DNA from: Sphaerospermopsis sp. SIO1G1
Lineage (GTDB): Bacteria; Cyanobacteriota; Cyanobacteriia; Cyanobacteriales; Nostocaceae
NCBI GenBank assembly: GCA_010672785.1
Contig: JAAHFX010000003.1
Location: forward strand, 124,001 to 188,000
Direction of reading: 5' to 3'
DNA length: 64,000 nucleotides
In this document: positions 9,060 to 17,341 of the stretch, piece by piece
Layout: every line of letters begins with the position of its first letter
Position numbering within the stretch: the first letter of the stretch is position 1
Made by a program: the position numbers and the translations under genes
The notes under the pieces: generated by a model
What the model was told of the DNA's origin: nothing
What the model saw: only the letters and a program-made list of their open reading frames with translations
Database searches by the model: none

Positions 9060-9707
9060 ATGGCCAACGTTTATGACTGGTTTGAGGAACGCTTAGATTT
9101 AGAAGCGATCGCCGAAGACGTAACCAGTAAGTATGTACCCCCCCACGTTAACATTTTCTACTGCTTGGGTGGAATTACCCTAGTTTGTTTCCTAATTCAG
9201 TTTGCTACTGGATTTGCGATGACATTCTACTACAAACCCACAGTTACAGAAGCATTTTCTTCTGTGCAGTACATCATGAATGAAGTTAACTTCGGTTGGC
9301 TAATTCGCTCCGTCCACCGCTGGTCTGCGAGCATGATGGTATTAATGATGATTCTCCACGTCTTCCGTGTTTACTTAACCGGTGGCTTCAAAAAACCCCG
9401 TGAATTAACATGGGTAAGTGGTGTAATCCTTGCTGTGATCACAGTTTCCTTCGGTGTAACTGGTTACTCCTTGCCTTGGGACCAAGTTGGTTACTGGGCT
9501 GTAAAAATCGTAAGTGGTGTACCTGAAGCTATTCCTGTAGTTGGTGTGTTAATCTCCGACTTACTACGTGGTGGTTCTAGTGTTGGTCAGGCTACATTAA
9601 CTCGTTACTACAGCGCTCATACATTTGTTCTACCTTGGTTAATTGCGGTATTCATGTTGTTCCACTTCTTGATGATCCGTAAACAAGGTATTTCTGGACC
9701 TTTGTAA
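9060..9707 (+). CDS. petB: Cytochrome b6 (b6f complex)
   Basis: This 215-residue thylakoid membrane protein of the cytochrome b6f complex passes electrons between plastoquinol and plastocyanin/cytochrome c6 and takes part in cyclic flow. Four transmembrane helices are evident. The axial ligands of the two b haems are His86/His187 and His100/His202, and Cys35 (FYCLGG) is the site for covalent haem ci. Length and N-terminus ([12 protein letters not shown]) match the family exactly. petD follows after 279 bases, the usual cyanobacterial petBD operon order. Confidence 0.99.
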   Translation: MANVYDWFEERLDLEAIAEDVTSKYVPPHVNIFYCLGGITLVCFLIQFATGFAMTFYYKPTVTEAFSSVQYIMNEVNFGWLIRSVHRWSASMMVLMMILHVFRVYLTGGFKKPRELTWVSGVILAVITVSFGVTGYSLPWDQVGYWAVKIVSGVPEAIPVVGVLISDLLRGGSSVGQATLTRYYSAHTFVLPWLIAVFMLFHFLMIRKQGISGPL

Positions 9708-9986
9708 TCAAAAGTTACTAGTGAACAGCTAAAAGCAGTTTCCAGAACCAGGTTGTTTGTTTTAAACTGAGAGCAAATAACTCATTAAGTTTAAAGACAA
9801 ACAGAACTCTGTGAATCCGTAAACAGTGAAAGTGGATGAACATTAAACTTCAAATTCCAAAGTTGAACTTAATGTCATACTAAATTTGTGGCCTTTTACC
9901 AAACACACAAATAAGCTGTTAATCTTTATAGCTGATAGCGTTCACGAATGCTTTAACTTAACTTAAGCAGGAGACCACATCCAAAA

Positions 9987-10469
9987 ATGTCTACACAGAA
10001 AAAACCAGATCTAAGCGATCCTATTTTAAGAGCCAAACTTGCCAAAGGTATGGGTCATAACTACTATGGCGAACCAGCTTGGCCTAACGATTTGCTGTAT
10101 GTGTTCCCCATCGTAATCATGGGTTCATTTGCTTGTATTGTGGCTCTAGCTGTGCTAGATCCAGCAATGGTTGGCGAACCAGCAGATCCTTTTGCTACTC
10201 CTTTGGAAATTTTGCCAGAGTGGTATCTGTTCCCCGTATTCCAAATCCTTCGCTCATTACCTAACAAACTGTTGGGAGTATTAGCGATGGCTTCCGTACC
10301 TTTAGGATTAATTCTTGTTCCCTTCATCGAGAATGTTAACAAGTTCCAAAATCCCTTCCGTCGTCCAGTAGCGACAACAGTATTCTTATTTGGTACTTTT
10401 GTCACAATTTGGTTAGGCATTGGTGCGGCATTACCCTTAGACAAATCTTTGACTTTGGGATTGTTCTAA
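9987..10469 (+). CDS. petD: Cytochrome b6f complex subunit IV
   Basis: This 160-residue subunit forms, with PetB, the equivalent of cytochrome b of the bc1 complex. Three membrane helices are seen, and the Qo-site PEWY motif is at residues 77-80. The N-terminal segment [21 protein letters not shown] is typical of the family. GGAGA, about 13 bases upstream of the ATG, serves as ribosome-binding site. It lies 279 bases downstream of petB on the same strand, so co-transcription is likely, and a hairpin follows its stop. Confidence 0.99.
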   Translation: MSTQKKPDLSDPILRAKLAKGMGHNYYGEPAWPNDLLYVFPIVIMGSFACIVALAVLDPAMVGEPADPFATPLEILPEWYLFPVFQILRSLPNKLLGVLAMASVPLGLILVPFIENVNKFQNPFRRPVATTVFLFGTFVTIWLGIGAALPLDKSLTLGLF

Positions 10470-10502
10470 ATTAGTTTGCAATCTGTTTGCACTGACTAAT
10501 TT
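10468..10502 (+). terminator. Hairpin at the 3' end of petD
   Basis: Arms AAATTAGT and ACTAATTT flank an inner TGCA/TGCA pairing, starting at the petD stop codon. There is no long T tract, so it may act as an mRNA 3'-end stabiliser rather than a strong intrinsic terminator. Confidence 0.5.
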
Positions 10503-10798
10503 CCACTAAGTGTTTTGACACCTGTGAGTTTTGAGAGCATATACCCAAACTATGAGTCTAATAGCCATCCGTAAGGATTTACTGATGATGAAGAACTCTT
10601 ACCAACGGTTGATATGCTTTTAAAACTATGCAGGTGTCAATTTTTATGGAAATATTTTTCCTTTTAGGTGACAGAAAACAGATAATAAGCGAAAATGCTA
10701 ACAGTATTTTCTCACTGAAGTTTCAGTTTTTGGTTTTTGAAATATTACTTTGTCTGCTGATATACTTATTTACTTACTCTATACTCAAGTCAAGGTCA

Positions 10799-11245
10799 AT
10801 GCTTACTAAAGTGCAGCAAGACCATCTGACGGTGAAGAGCGACTTAAAGCTCCAAAACCAAGTGCAACAATGGTTTGAAAAATTTTCTCAGGAATACCTA
10901 ACTAAGTATGGTTGGTCAAATAGCCAACTGTACAGATTGAATTTAGCGTTGGCGGAAGGTTTTACCAATGCCGTTCGTCATGCTCATTTAACGTTACCGC
11001 CGGAAACAGATATAGAAATTAGATTAAGCTTATGGGTAGATAGGTTAGAAATTAGAATTTGGGATTATGGTCAACCTTTCAACCCTGATAATATACCTGA
11101 ACCCAAGCCGGGTACTTTACAAGATCATGGTTATGGATGGTTTTTAATTAGACGTGTAGCTGATCGTGTTGTTTATGAACGTGATTCTGATCATCGAAAT
11201 TGTTTATTGATTGTTAAATATCTTCTAGAAAAAAATCAACATTGA
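10799..11245 (+). CDS. RsbW-like anti-sigma regulatory factor / GHKL ATP-binding protein
   Basis: Read from the ATG at 10799, this is a 148-residue protein with a HATPase_c (GHKL) fold of the RsbW/SpoIIAB type. N-box: NLALAEGFTNAVRHAH. G1-like block: IWDYGQPFNP. G2-like block: DHGYGWFLIRRVADRVVY. Such proteins are serine kinases that bind sigma factors or STAS anti-anti-sigma proteins. No sigma factor or STAS gene is adjacent, so its partner is unknown. The frame extends to an ATG at 10628 with a hydrophobic stretch, but the compact family start MLTKVQQDHL favours 10799. The 10628 form would be membrane-anchored. Confidence 0.8.
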   Translation: MLTKVQQDHLTVKSDLKLQNQVQQWFEKFSQEYLTKYGWSNSQLYRLNLALAEGFTNAVRHAHLTLPPETDIEIRLSLWVDRLEIRIWDYGQPFNPDNIPEPKPGTLQDHGYGWFLIRRVADRVVYERDSDHRNCLLIVKYLLEKNQH

Positions 11246-11262
11246 AATAAGATATGAAAAAG

Positions 11263-11293
11263 CCCAGTCCTGTTTAGATGTTTGGGTACTGGG
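11263..11293 (+). terminator. Possible terminator hairpin after the RsbW-like gene
   Basis: CCCAGT at 11263-11268 pairs with ACTGGG at 11288-11293 across a T-rich loop. A short T-rich run follows. The hairpin is weak. Confidence 0.35.
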
Positions 11294-11309
11294 GTGGATT
11301 TGGCTAAAT

Positions 11310-11480
11310 AGAGCTTGCTGAAAAAGTCTTTTCGTGGAGGTAGGGTGCAGGGTGCAGGGTGCAGGGTGCAGAGAGAGAAGTAATATTACAGCAGATTTCA
11401 TCTTGATGAGGTACACTAGTGACGGGCTGTCCGGCCCATCTCACAAAAGTTTAATTTTTAAGTCAGCAAACCCTGATTAA
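11310..11480. repeat. MITE-like element, family B (TTAGGGTTTGCTG ends), with nested repeats
   Basis: The left end AGAGCTTGCTGAAAAAGTC and right end GTCAGCAAACCCTGATTA are imperfect inverted repeats, shared with copies at 38787-38874, 45261-45511 and 51985-52155. Inside lie a GCAGGGT tandem array (11342-11370) and a truncated TACAGCA-type element (about 11387-11450). Confidence 0.6.
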
Positions 11481-12193
11481 GCTAAGTCAAAAAGCAAAAT
11501 TTCTCCATTGGAATTACTGCTAATTTCCAACTTTTCTTCTCCCGTAATTTGTACTCCATCACCTGCGCTCAGTTGTTGACCATTAAAAATTACTTCTCCC
11601 TGAGCAACTTGTAACCACCCATAACGATGGGGTTGGAGATGATAATTAACAACATCTCCTGATTCTAGAATAGAAGCATATAGATCAATATCCTGATGAA
11701 TAGTTACAGATCCATTACGTCCATCCTTAGCAGCAATTAGACATAACTTTCCTGTTTTATCTGCTACAGAAAAAGCTTTTTGTTCATATCTGGGTGTTAG
11801 TTTTTCTTGGTTTGGTAACATCCATATTTGTAAGAGATGTAATTCTTCAGTTTGTGAGTGATTAAATTCACTGTGCATTATTCCTGTTCCAGCGCTCATA
11901 ATTTGTGCATCTCCAGGACGAATGACTGAACCTGTACCTAAACTGTCTTTATGCTCCACAGCACCAGATAAGACATAGGTGAGAATTTCCATATCTCGAT
12001 GTCCATGAGTGGGGAAACCAGCACCAGCAGCAATGCGATCATCATTAATTACTCTCAGAGAACGAAAACCCATGCGGTTGGAATCATAAAAATGACTGAA
12101 AGAAAATGTATGATAGCTATCTAGCCAATTAATTTTACTCCGACCTCTTAAATCACTTTTATGGATAATATAGTTAAGGGTATTTTGAGACAT
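11477..12193 (-). CDS. Pirin family bicupin (YhhW/quercetinase-like)
   Basis: This 238-residue bicupin has metal-ligand residues His63 and His65 (FPTHGHRDME), His107 and Glu109 (GIMHSEF) in the N-terminal cupin. The C-terminal cupin (about 145-235) is compact and lacks a clear ligand set. Bacterial members show quercetin 2,3-dioxygenase activity in vitro, with redox-sensing roles proposed. Length and the start at 12193 fit the family (about 230-240). It is a single gene, not obviously in an operon. Confidence 0.9.
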   Translation of the reverse strand: MSQNTLNYIIHKSDLRGRSKINWLDSYHTFSFSHFYDSNRMGFRSLRVINDDRIAAGAGFPTHGHRDMEILTYVLSGAVEHKDSLGTGSVIRPGDAQIMSAGTGIMHSEFNHSQTEELHLLQIWMLPNQEKLTPRYEQKAFSVADKTGKLCLIAAKDGRNGSVTIHQDIDLYASILESGDVVNYHLQPHRYGWLQVAQGEVIFNGQQLSAGDGVQITGEEKLEISSNSNGEILLFDLA

Positions 12194-12329
12194 AATTTCA
12201 CCTACTTAGTTAGCTATTATTTGTTAAATTGATTTGATTTATTCGCTTTCTAGGTAACTAATTTTGATTGTATAAGAATTAAGTAAAAAATGAAAAGTAC
12301 GTACTTAAAAGTGGGTTACTTACCAAAAA

Positions 12330-12419
12330 GTAAGTTTGGTGATTGGTGATTGGTGATTGGTGAACAGTAAAAACTGATAACTGATCACTGACAACTGATC
12401 ACTGATAACTGATAACTGA
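12330..12419. repeat. STRR arrays (GGTGATT and ACTGATA units)
   Basis: Copies of GGTGATT are followed by ACTGATAACTGATCACTGACA-type heptamers, ending one base before the pyrE stop codon. It separates pyrE from pirin. Confidence 0.9.
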
Positions 12420-12421
12420 AG

Positions 12422-13036
12422 CTATTTTTTCTGATAGTTTATTTGTAAATCTTGAATAGAAAAGAGCGCGTCAAATTCTAATTCATGAGATTGATATAAT
12501 TCTGCACCTCCTTGTTGTCTATCTATGAGAGAAATTACTCTATCAACTGTATAACCTGCTGCTCGTAATCTTTCTACAGCTTTGAGTGCAGATTGTCCAG
12601 TAGTGACAACATCTTCTAAAACTACTACCTTTGCATCTGCGGGTAAAGTTGGGCCTTCAATGTAAGCCATAGTACCGTGTCCTTTGGCTTCTTTACGAAT
12701 AATCAATGCTGGTATGGGACGATTTTCATAGACAGAAATGACACTGACAGAGGAAACTATGGGATCTGCCCCCAATGTTAAACCGGCGATCGCTTGGGTA
12801 TCCGCTGGTAAAATATTTAAGATTAGCCTAGCTATAGCTAAAGCTCCTTGAGGATGGAGTGTTACTTGTTTACCATTAATATAGTAAGAACTACGTTGTC
12901 CGGAGGAGAGAACAAAATCACCTTCCTGGTAAGCAAGTTGACAAAATAAATCTAGTAAATTCTGCCGTAGAGTAGTTAAATCAGTAGTATTTGCCCAAAT
13001 GTTGGATGGGTTGGTTATTTTAGGAGAGTAAGACAT
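12422..13036 (-). CDS. pyrE: Orotate phosphoribosyltransferase
   Basis: This 204-residue enzyme of pyrimidine synthesis makes OMP from orotate and PRPP. The PRPP-binding signature VVVLEDVVTTGQS is at residues 137-149. The SGQRSSYYINGKQVTLHP segment and the flexible-loop IIRKEAKGHGT are typical. Length is normal for bacterial OPRTase. The stop codon lies immediately beside an STRR array, which replaces any recognisable terminator. Confidence 0.95.
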   Translation of the reverse strand: MSYSPKITNPSNIWANTTDLTTLRQNLLDLFCQLAYQEGDFVLSSGQRSSYYINGKQVTLHPQGALAIARLILNILPADTQAIAGLTLGADPIVSSVSVISVYENRPIPALIIRKEAKGHGTMAYIEGPTLPADAKVVVLEDVVTTGQSALKAVERLRAAGYTVDRVISLIDRQQGGAELYQSHELEFDALFSIQDLQINYQKK

Positions 13037-13146
13037 TACAAATAGTTAAAAGTTGTGCTACACCAAAGGTTGAACTAATCGAACTAATCATAGTTCTGAA
13101 ACTAAGCATAAATTAAGATTCGCCCAAAAATTGAGGAGTGATCAAC

Positions 13147-13584
13147 ATGAAGATAAATTTACACGGCTTGACTGGATTACTGGTGATAGTTGCTACTACG
13201 ACACTTCCTGGAGTTGTGCAAGCACAGACACCAATGGATCAAGAAAATTACGAATCAATACCTAGTATTTTTGATAAGGCATTTTACAATAGTAATTCTG
13301 ATTTTTATGGGAATAGAACCTTACAGCGCAATGTAGATTTTTTATTCGGCCCTGGGCGTAAATTTGGAACTACTTTTCCGGAAAATGAAGTTGCTAGAGA
13401 TGGTCAGTTAGTGAATATTGTTTATAAAGACATGATCAAACAACAATCACAGAATGATGCTTACTTGCGGACTCCTGATTTACCAAATCCGTATAGTTCT
13501 TCTCTGTTATCCTCTCCTAAATATAATGCAAATCAACTCAAGGTAGGTACAGAATATCGTTTTGATAGTTTGACATCTCGTTAG
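13147..13584 (+). CDS. Small secreted protein of unknown function
   Basis: I do not recognise this family. From the ATG at 13147 it has 145 residues with a clear Sec signal peptide (MKINLHG, hydrophobic core, cleavage near VQAQ). The mature part is polar and rich in Asn, Tyr and Ser, with an RTLQRNVDFLFGPGRKFG stretch. A GTG at 13138 would add three residues, but it overlaps the strong GAGGAG ribosome-binding site (13133-13138), which is correctly spaced for 13147. It probably acts in the periplasm or outside the cell. Confidence 0.75.
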   Translation: MKINLHGLTGLLVIVATTTLPGVVQAQTPMDQENYESIPSIFDKAFYNSNSDFYGNRTLQRNVDFLFGPGRKFGTTFPENEVARDGQLVNIVYKDMIKQQSQNDAYLRTPDLPNPYSSSLLSSPKYNANQLKVGTEYRFDSLTSR

Positions 13585-13627
13585 TCAGTTTTCAGTTATC
13601 AGTTTTCAGTTATCAGTTTTCAGTTTT
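13585..13627. repeat. STRR array (CAGTTTT/CAGTTAT)
   Basis: Six heptamers alternate CAGTTTT and CAGTTAT. They start directly after the secreted-protein stop and run over the stop codon of the GNAT gene. Confidence 0.9.
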
Positions 13628-14120
13628 CAACTTTAACTCTTAAACCCATAATGATTAAATCTCCTTCCATTTTTCCTAACTCAGCAATTTGAGGAAGATG
13701 TCCCCACTTTTGAAAACCGAATTTTTCAAATAGTTTTAAACTAGGATGATTATGAGCAAAAATCAGGCTCAGTAAAGTTTTTAAACCTAAGTTTGGACTT
13801 TCTTGAATTGCTTTTTCTAAGAGTTTTTTTCCTAAACCACGTTTTTGAAAGTTTGGGGAAATATATATACTAACTTCAGCGGTAGAATTATAAGCTGGCC
13901 TTCCATAAAAGGATTGAAAACTTAACCAACCACCAATTACACCATCTATTTCAATTATCCATAGAGGACGTTGTGAAGGGTTACGACGTTCAAACCACGC
14001 TAAACGACTTTCTACAGATATAGGTTCTAAGTCTGCTGTGGCCATGCGGGTAGGAACAGCAGCATTATAAATAGCTACAATTTCCGGTAAGTCTGTTTTT
14101 GTAGCATCACGGATAATCAT
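13620..14120 (-). CDS. GNAT family N-acetyltransferase (phosphinothricin-acetyltransferase-like)
   Basis: This 166-residue GNAT-fold enzyme has the acetyl-CoA pyrophosphate-binding motif QKRGLG at residues 92-97, preceded by the AEVSIYISPNF strand. The N-terminal IIRDATKTDLPEIVAIYN and the overall pattern match the PAT/YncA group, which acetylates small amines such as methionine derivatives. The substrate is not predictable. Its last codons overlap an STRR array, so the extreme C-terminus may vary between strains. Confidence 0.85.
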   Translation of the reverse strand: MIIRDATKTDLPEIVAIYNAAVPTRMATADLEPISVESRLAWFERRNPSQRPLWIIEIDGVIGGWLSFQSFYGRPAYNSTAEVSIYISPNFQKRGLGKKLLEKAIQESPNLGLKTLLSLIFAHNHPSLKLFEKFGFQKWGHLPQIAELGKMEGDLIIMGLRVKVEN

Positions 14121-14168
14121 TTTTTTGGGTAAAGATGATGAAAATTGATTTAACTATACTATTTTCCC

Positions 14169-14888
14169 CTAAAACCGAATTTTGTATAGTTCAAATAGTT
14201 CTCCTAATTGCCGCTTGGTAATTTTAGCACCTGCGGCTTTAATTATTTTCTCCCATTCTTTTACAGGTTCTAGAAATACTTCTGCACCTAAATATGTTTC
14301 TAAAACTGCCCAATCTTCAGCTAAGGGTTGTTCGGAATTAAGGATATCAAATACAAAGTTTCCACCTGGTTTTAAGACTCTTTTCACTTCCTGTAAAACA
14401 GCTTGCCAATATTCTAGGGGGAAGTAACAACTAAATCCAGTAGCTATAACTAAGTCAAATTGTGCTGCTTCATAATTGAGTTGATGTGCTGCACCTAATT
14501 CTACACCTTTATATAATTTTGAGTTTAATTGTGAACCACGAGAATTTAATGTATCGGTGGCAATGTTGCTAATTTCTTGTCCATAAAAATATGCTTGCCA
14601 ATCTCGCCAAGGATAAATTAAAAAGCTAACTCCACAACCAATATCTAAGCAGCGTTGATTTTTTTGCGGTTGGGCAATTTCCCAAAATGAGGAGGTAATT
14701 TTGTCTGTTAATATGCCAGTTTTCCATTCTTGATAAATGGGCATTTCTTGGATTTCTAATGGTAGTTCAAATGGTTTATTTTCATATTGTTTATTAAATC
14801 TATAGGCAACCTGATTTATTGTTTCTTGCCATTTATTAGCAGCAGAATTAAGATTTTGATAAGAATTTACAGGTTGATGCTTAGGCAT
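14169..14888 (-). CDS. Class I SAM-dependent methyltransferase
   Basis: This 239-residue protein has a Rossmann methyltransferase core. Motif I (LDIGCG) is at residues 81-86, an acidic Glu (YGQEIS) follows, and later come FDLVIATGFSCYFP and VLKPGGNFVFDILN, a normal motif III. The substrate is unknown. It lies 48 bases upstream of the GNAT gene on the same strand, so the two may be co-transcribed. A family A MITE lies just upstream. Confidence 0.85.
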   Translation of the reverse strand: MPKHQPVNSYQNLNSAANKWQETINQVAYRFNKQYENKPFELPLEIQEMPIYQEWKTGILTDKITSSFWEIAQPQKNQRCLDIGCGVSFLIYPWRDWQAYFYGQEISNIATDTLNSRGSQLNSKLYKGVELGAAHQLNYEAAQFDLVIATGFSCYFPLEYWQAVLQEVKRVLKPGGNFVFDILNSEQPLAEDWAVLETYLGAEVFLEPVKEWEKIIKAAGAKITKRQLGELFELYKIRF

Positions 14889-14923
14889 TACTTTATGTTT
14901 ATGTGATGACTGTTAATTATGTT

Positions 14924-15014
14924 AGGACTTACGCATTTTTATGAAATGTCTGAATTGGAGATTGCTTCCTTACGTCGCAATGACAGTATTTGAAATAGGT
15001 TTTGTGTAAGTCCT
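14924..15014. repeat. MITE-like element, family A
   Basis: The ends are AGGACTTACGCA and TGTAAGTCCT. The interior (GGAGATTGCTTCCTTACGTC) is nearly identical to the copy at 36476-36565. Confidence 0.85.
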
Positions 15015-15154
15015 GTATGTATTCATCAAGATAACACAAAAATACGGCAATTGTAATCAGCACAGAAAAATAATAATTAATATTTGTGATATTATTACTA
15101 AGTTAGTATATTTAACTCTAGATACATTTAGAAAAAAATTAACAAGAATTAGTA

Positions 15155-15206
15155 TGATAACTGATAACTGATAACTGATAACTGATAACTGATAACTGAT
15201 AACTGA
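15155..15206. repeat. STRR array (GATAACT)
   Basis: About seven perfect GATAACT heptamers end three bases before the stop codon of the ABC ATPase gene. Confidence 0.95.
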
Positions 15207-15208
15207 AA

Positions 15209-16855
15209 CTAAACTCTTGCTAATAATGGTGCAGCAGCTAAAAGGGTTTTTGTATAAGGATGTTGAGGATTGGCAAAAATTTCTTTGGTGTTACCTAATT
15301 CAACTATTTTACCACTATTCATGACGGCAATGCGATCACACAAAAATCTTGCTAACCATAAATCGTGGGTGATAAATAAATAGGTTAATTCAAATTCATC
15401 TTTTAATTGCAACATTAAATCTAAAACCTGCGACTGTACACTCGCATCTAACATACTCACTGGTTCATCACAAATTACCAATTTCGGACGAGTAATTAAC
15501 GCTCTAGCAATAGCTACCCTTTGTTGTTGTCCTCCTGATAAGTCTGCTGGATAACGATTGTAATACATTTCTGTGGGTGTTAAACCAACTTTTTCTAACA
15601 TTAATAAAACCTGTTCTTTAGCTTTTTCAGCATCAGCTAAATTATGAATTAATAAGGGATCTCCGATACTTTTTCCCACTGTCATGGCGGGATTTAAACA
15701 AGCATGAGGATCTTGAAAAATCATTTGTATTTGTCGGCGAGAAGCGCGGATTTCTGATCGGGATAATTTAGTTAAATCCTGTCCTGAAAATTCCACTTTT
15801 CCCGTAGTGGGAGAAATTAATTGTAAAATAGTTCGAGAAAGTGTACTTTTACCACAACCAGACTCACCTACTAATCCTAATATTTCCCCAGGATATAATT
15901 CTAAATCAATCCCATCTACCGCTTTGATTTTTTGTCCTTCACCTTTAAATATTCTTTCAATAAAATTCGGTTCTATGGTATAATGTTTTTGTAATTCGGT
16001 AATCTTTAAAATTGGATTTTCTTTAAATTCTGTTCCCTGTTCCCTGTTCCCTGTTCCCTCTTCCTGTTGAATATGTAAAGCTGCTTTTAATAAGGATTGG
16101 GTATATTCATGTTGGGGATTTTGAAAGACATTTTCAGTTTTACCCATTTCCACCATTTTACCTTGGTACATAACCCCAATGCGATCGCAATATTCCGCTA
16201 CCATCGCTAAATCATGGGAAATTAATAATAATCCCATATTTTCTTCTGCACACAATCTGGTTAATTCCTGTAAAATCTGAGCAGAAACCGTAACATCTAA
16301 ACTGGTGGTTGGTTCATCCGCAACAATTAATTTTGGATTTAATAATAAAGCTAATGCGATCGCAACCCGTTGACGCATTCCCCCGCTAAATTCATGGGGA
16401 TATTGACTCCAACGACTTGCAGGAATATTCACTTTTTCTAAAGTAGCTAAAGCTTTTTCCTTTGCTTGTTGTTGAGTTAATTCTGGTGAATGTGCTTGGA
16501 GGGTTTCTAAACAATGATTGCCAATTGTCATCAATGGATCTAATCTTGTCATTGGATCTTGAAACACCAATGCTACCGCCTCACCGCGAAACTTACGCAT
16601 TTCTAAAAGTGTTAAATCTAGGACTGAATCTCCCCGAAAAATTACTTTACCTTCTACCCGACTATAATTAGGTAATAAACGCATCACCGCCCTACCAATA
16701 GTAGATTTACCACAACCAGACTCACCCACCAAACCCATTTTTTCTCCTGGTTGGAGTGTAAAAGATACACCATCCACTGCCCAATTTTCTGGTTCTGTTT
16801 CCGGTTGAGGATAAGCGACACGGAGATTTTCAACAGTAAATAAACTTTCAGTCAT
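15209..16855 (-). CDS. Fused dual ABC ATPase (oligopeptide/nickel type, OppD-OppF-like)
   Basis: This 548-residue protein holds two complete ABC domains in one chain, as in YejF-type ATPases that energise peptide importers. Domain 1 has GESGCGKST at 44-52, then FSGGMRQRVAIA and IVADEPTTSLDV. Domain 2 repeats the set: GESGCGKST, LSGGQQQRVAIA, VICDEPVSMLDA. The linker between them (about residues 265-275) is encoded by a 7-bp STRR and reads EEGTGNREQGTEF. No permease or binding-protein gene is adjacent, so the transported substrate is unknown. The ATG at 16855 precedes a typical first strand. Confidence 0.92.
   Translation of the reverse strand: MTESLFTVENLRVAYPQPETEPENWAVDGVSFTLQPGEKMGLVGESGCGKSTIGRAVMRLLPNYSRVEGKVIFRGDSVLDLTLLEMRKFRGEAVALVFQDPMTRLDPLMTIGNHCLETLQAHSPELTQQQAKEKALATLEKVNIPASRWSQYPHEFSGGMRQRVAIALALLLNPKLIVADEPTTSLDVTVSAQILQELTRLCAEENMGLLLISHDLAMVAEYCDRIGVMYQGKMVEMGKTENVFQNPQHEYTQSLLKAALHIQQEEGTGNREQGTEFKENPILKITELQKHYTIEPNFIERIFKGEGQKIKAVDGIDLELYPGEILGLVGESGCGKSTLSRTILQLISPTTGKVEFSGQDLTKLSRSEIRASRRQIQMIFQDPHACLNPAMTVGKSIGDPLLIHNLADAEKAKEQVLLMLEKVGLTPTEMYYNRYPADLSGGQQQRVAIARALITRPKLVICDEPVSMLDASVQSQVLDLMLQLKDEFELTYLFITHDLWLARFLCDRIAVMNSGKIVELGNTKEIFANPQHPYTKTLLAAAPLLARV
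16031..16058. repeat. In-frame STRR (TGTTCCC x4) in the ABC linker
   Basis: Four perfect TGTTCCC heptamers lie inside the coding sequence at the boundary between the two ATPase domains. On the coding strand they read as GNREQGT-like residues. Confidence 0.95.
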
Positions 16856-17341
16856 AGTTAATTATTGATTTTAATAAAACTAATATAGAACTTCACTGTA
16901 ATCTTGAAAAGATCCGTAGGGTGTGTTAGCGTCAGCGCAACGCACCAAGTATCTAAACATTGATACAAAATATGAATTGTCTGAATCAGGATATCCAGGA
17001 TTTGAGGATTTTCAGGATTAAAAGTTGATTATAATAATGATATCTACAGCTTTTTAGTAATATTATTTCTTTCCGGTAATTGTTAAATTCAAAAGTTTTT
17101 AAAAACTAACTAAAAACAAAATCCTCAATTTCCTTTTTATCTTGTTCATAAATTATAAATTGTCTGAATCAGGATGTCCAGGATTAGAGGATTTTCAGGA
17201 TTAAAAGTTTATTTTCATAAAATATGACTTATGCAAAAATTATCCCCAACTCCTATCTCTCTGTGTTCTCTGTGTCCTCTGTGGTTAAATATTCCGTGAC
17301 TCGTGGGTAAGTCCTGTTGAAAATAAAAACGTCTTCCTATA
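16856..17341. repeat. Repeat-filled intergenic region (paired 45-bp repeat plus MITE)
   Basis: It contains a GTAGGGTGTGTTAG...AACGCACC element (16916-16948). Two direct copies of a 45-50 bp sequence follow (about 16978-17027 and 17159-17212), each with CTGAATCAGGAT and GAGGATTTTCAGGATT. A family A MITE closes it at 17226-17315. A degenerate third copy of the paired repeat is at about 46986-47023. No gene is supported. Confidence 0.8.
17226..17315. repeat. MITE-like element, family A
   Basis: The ends are GACTTATGCAAAA and GGGTAAGTCCT. The interior CTCTGTGTTCTCTGTGTCC resembles the other type-1 copies. Confidence 0.7.

Noticed and set aside
10628..10798. N-terminal membrane extension of the RsbW-like protein
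   Set aside because: The extension is AT-rich and not family-like. The start at 10799 fits the compact family better, although the longer form is not formally excluded.
11225..11416. Short minus-strand frame after the RsbW-like gene
   Set aside because: It lies within a terminator hairpin and repeat DNA (GCAGGGT array) and shows no protein-like pattern.
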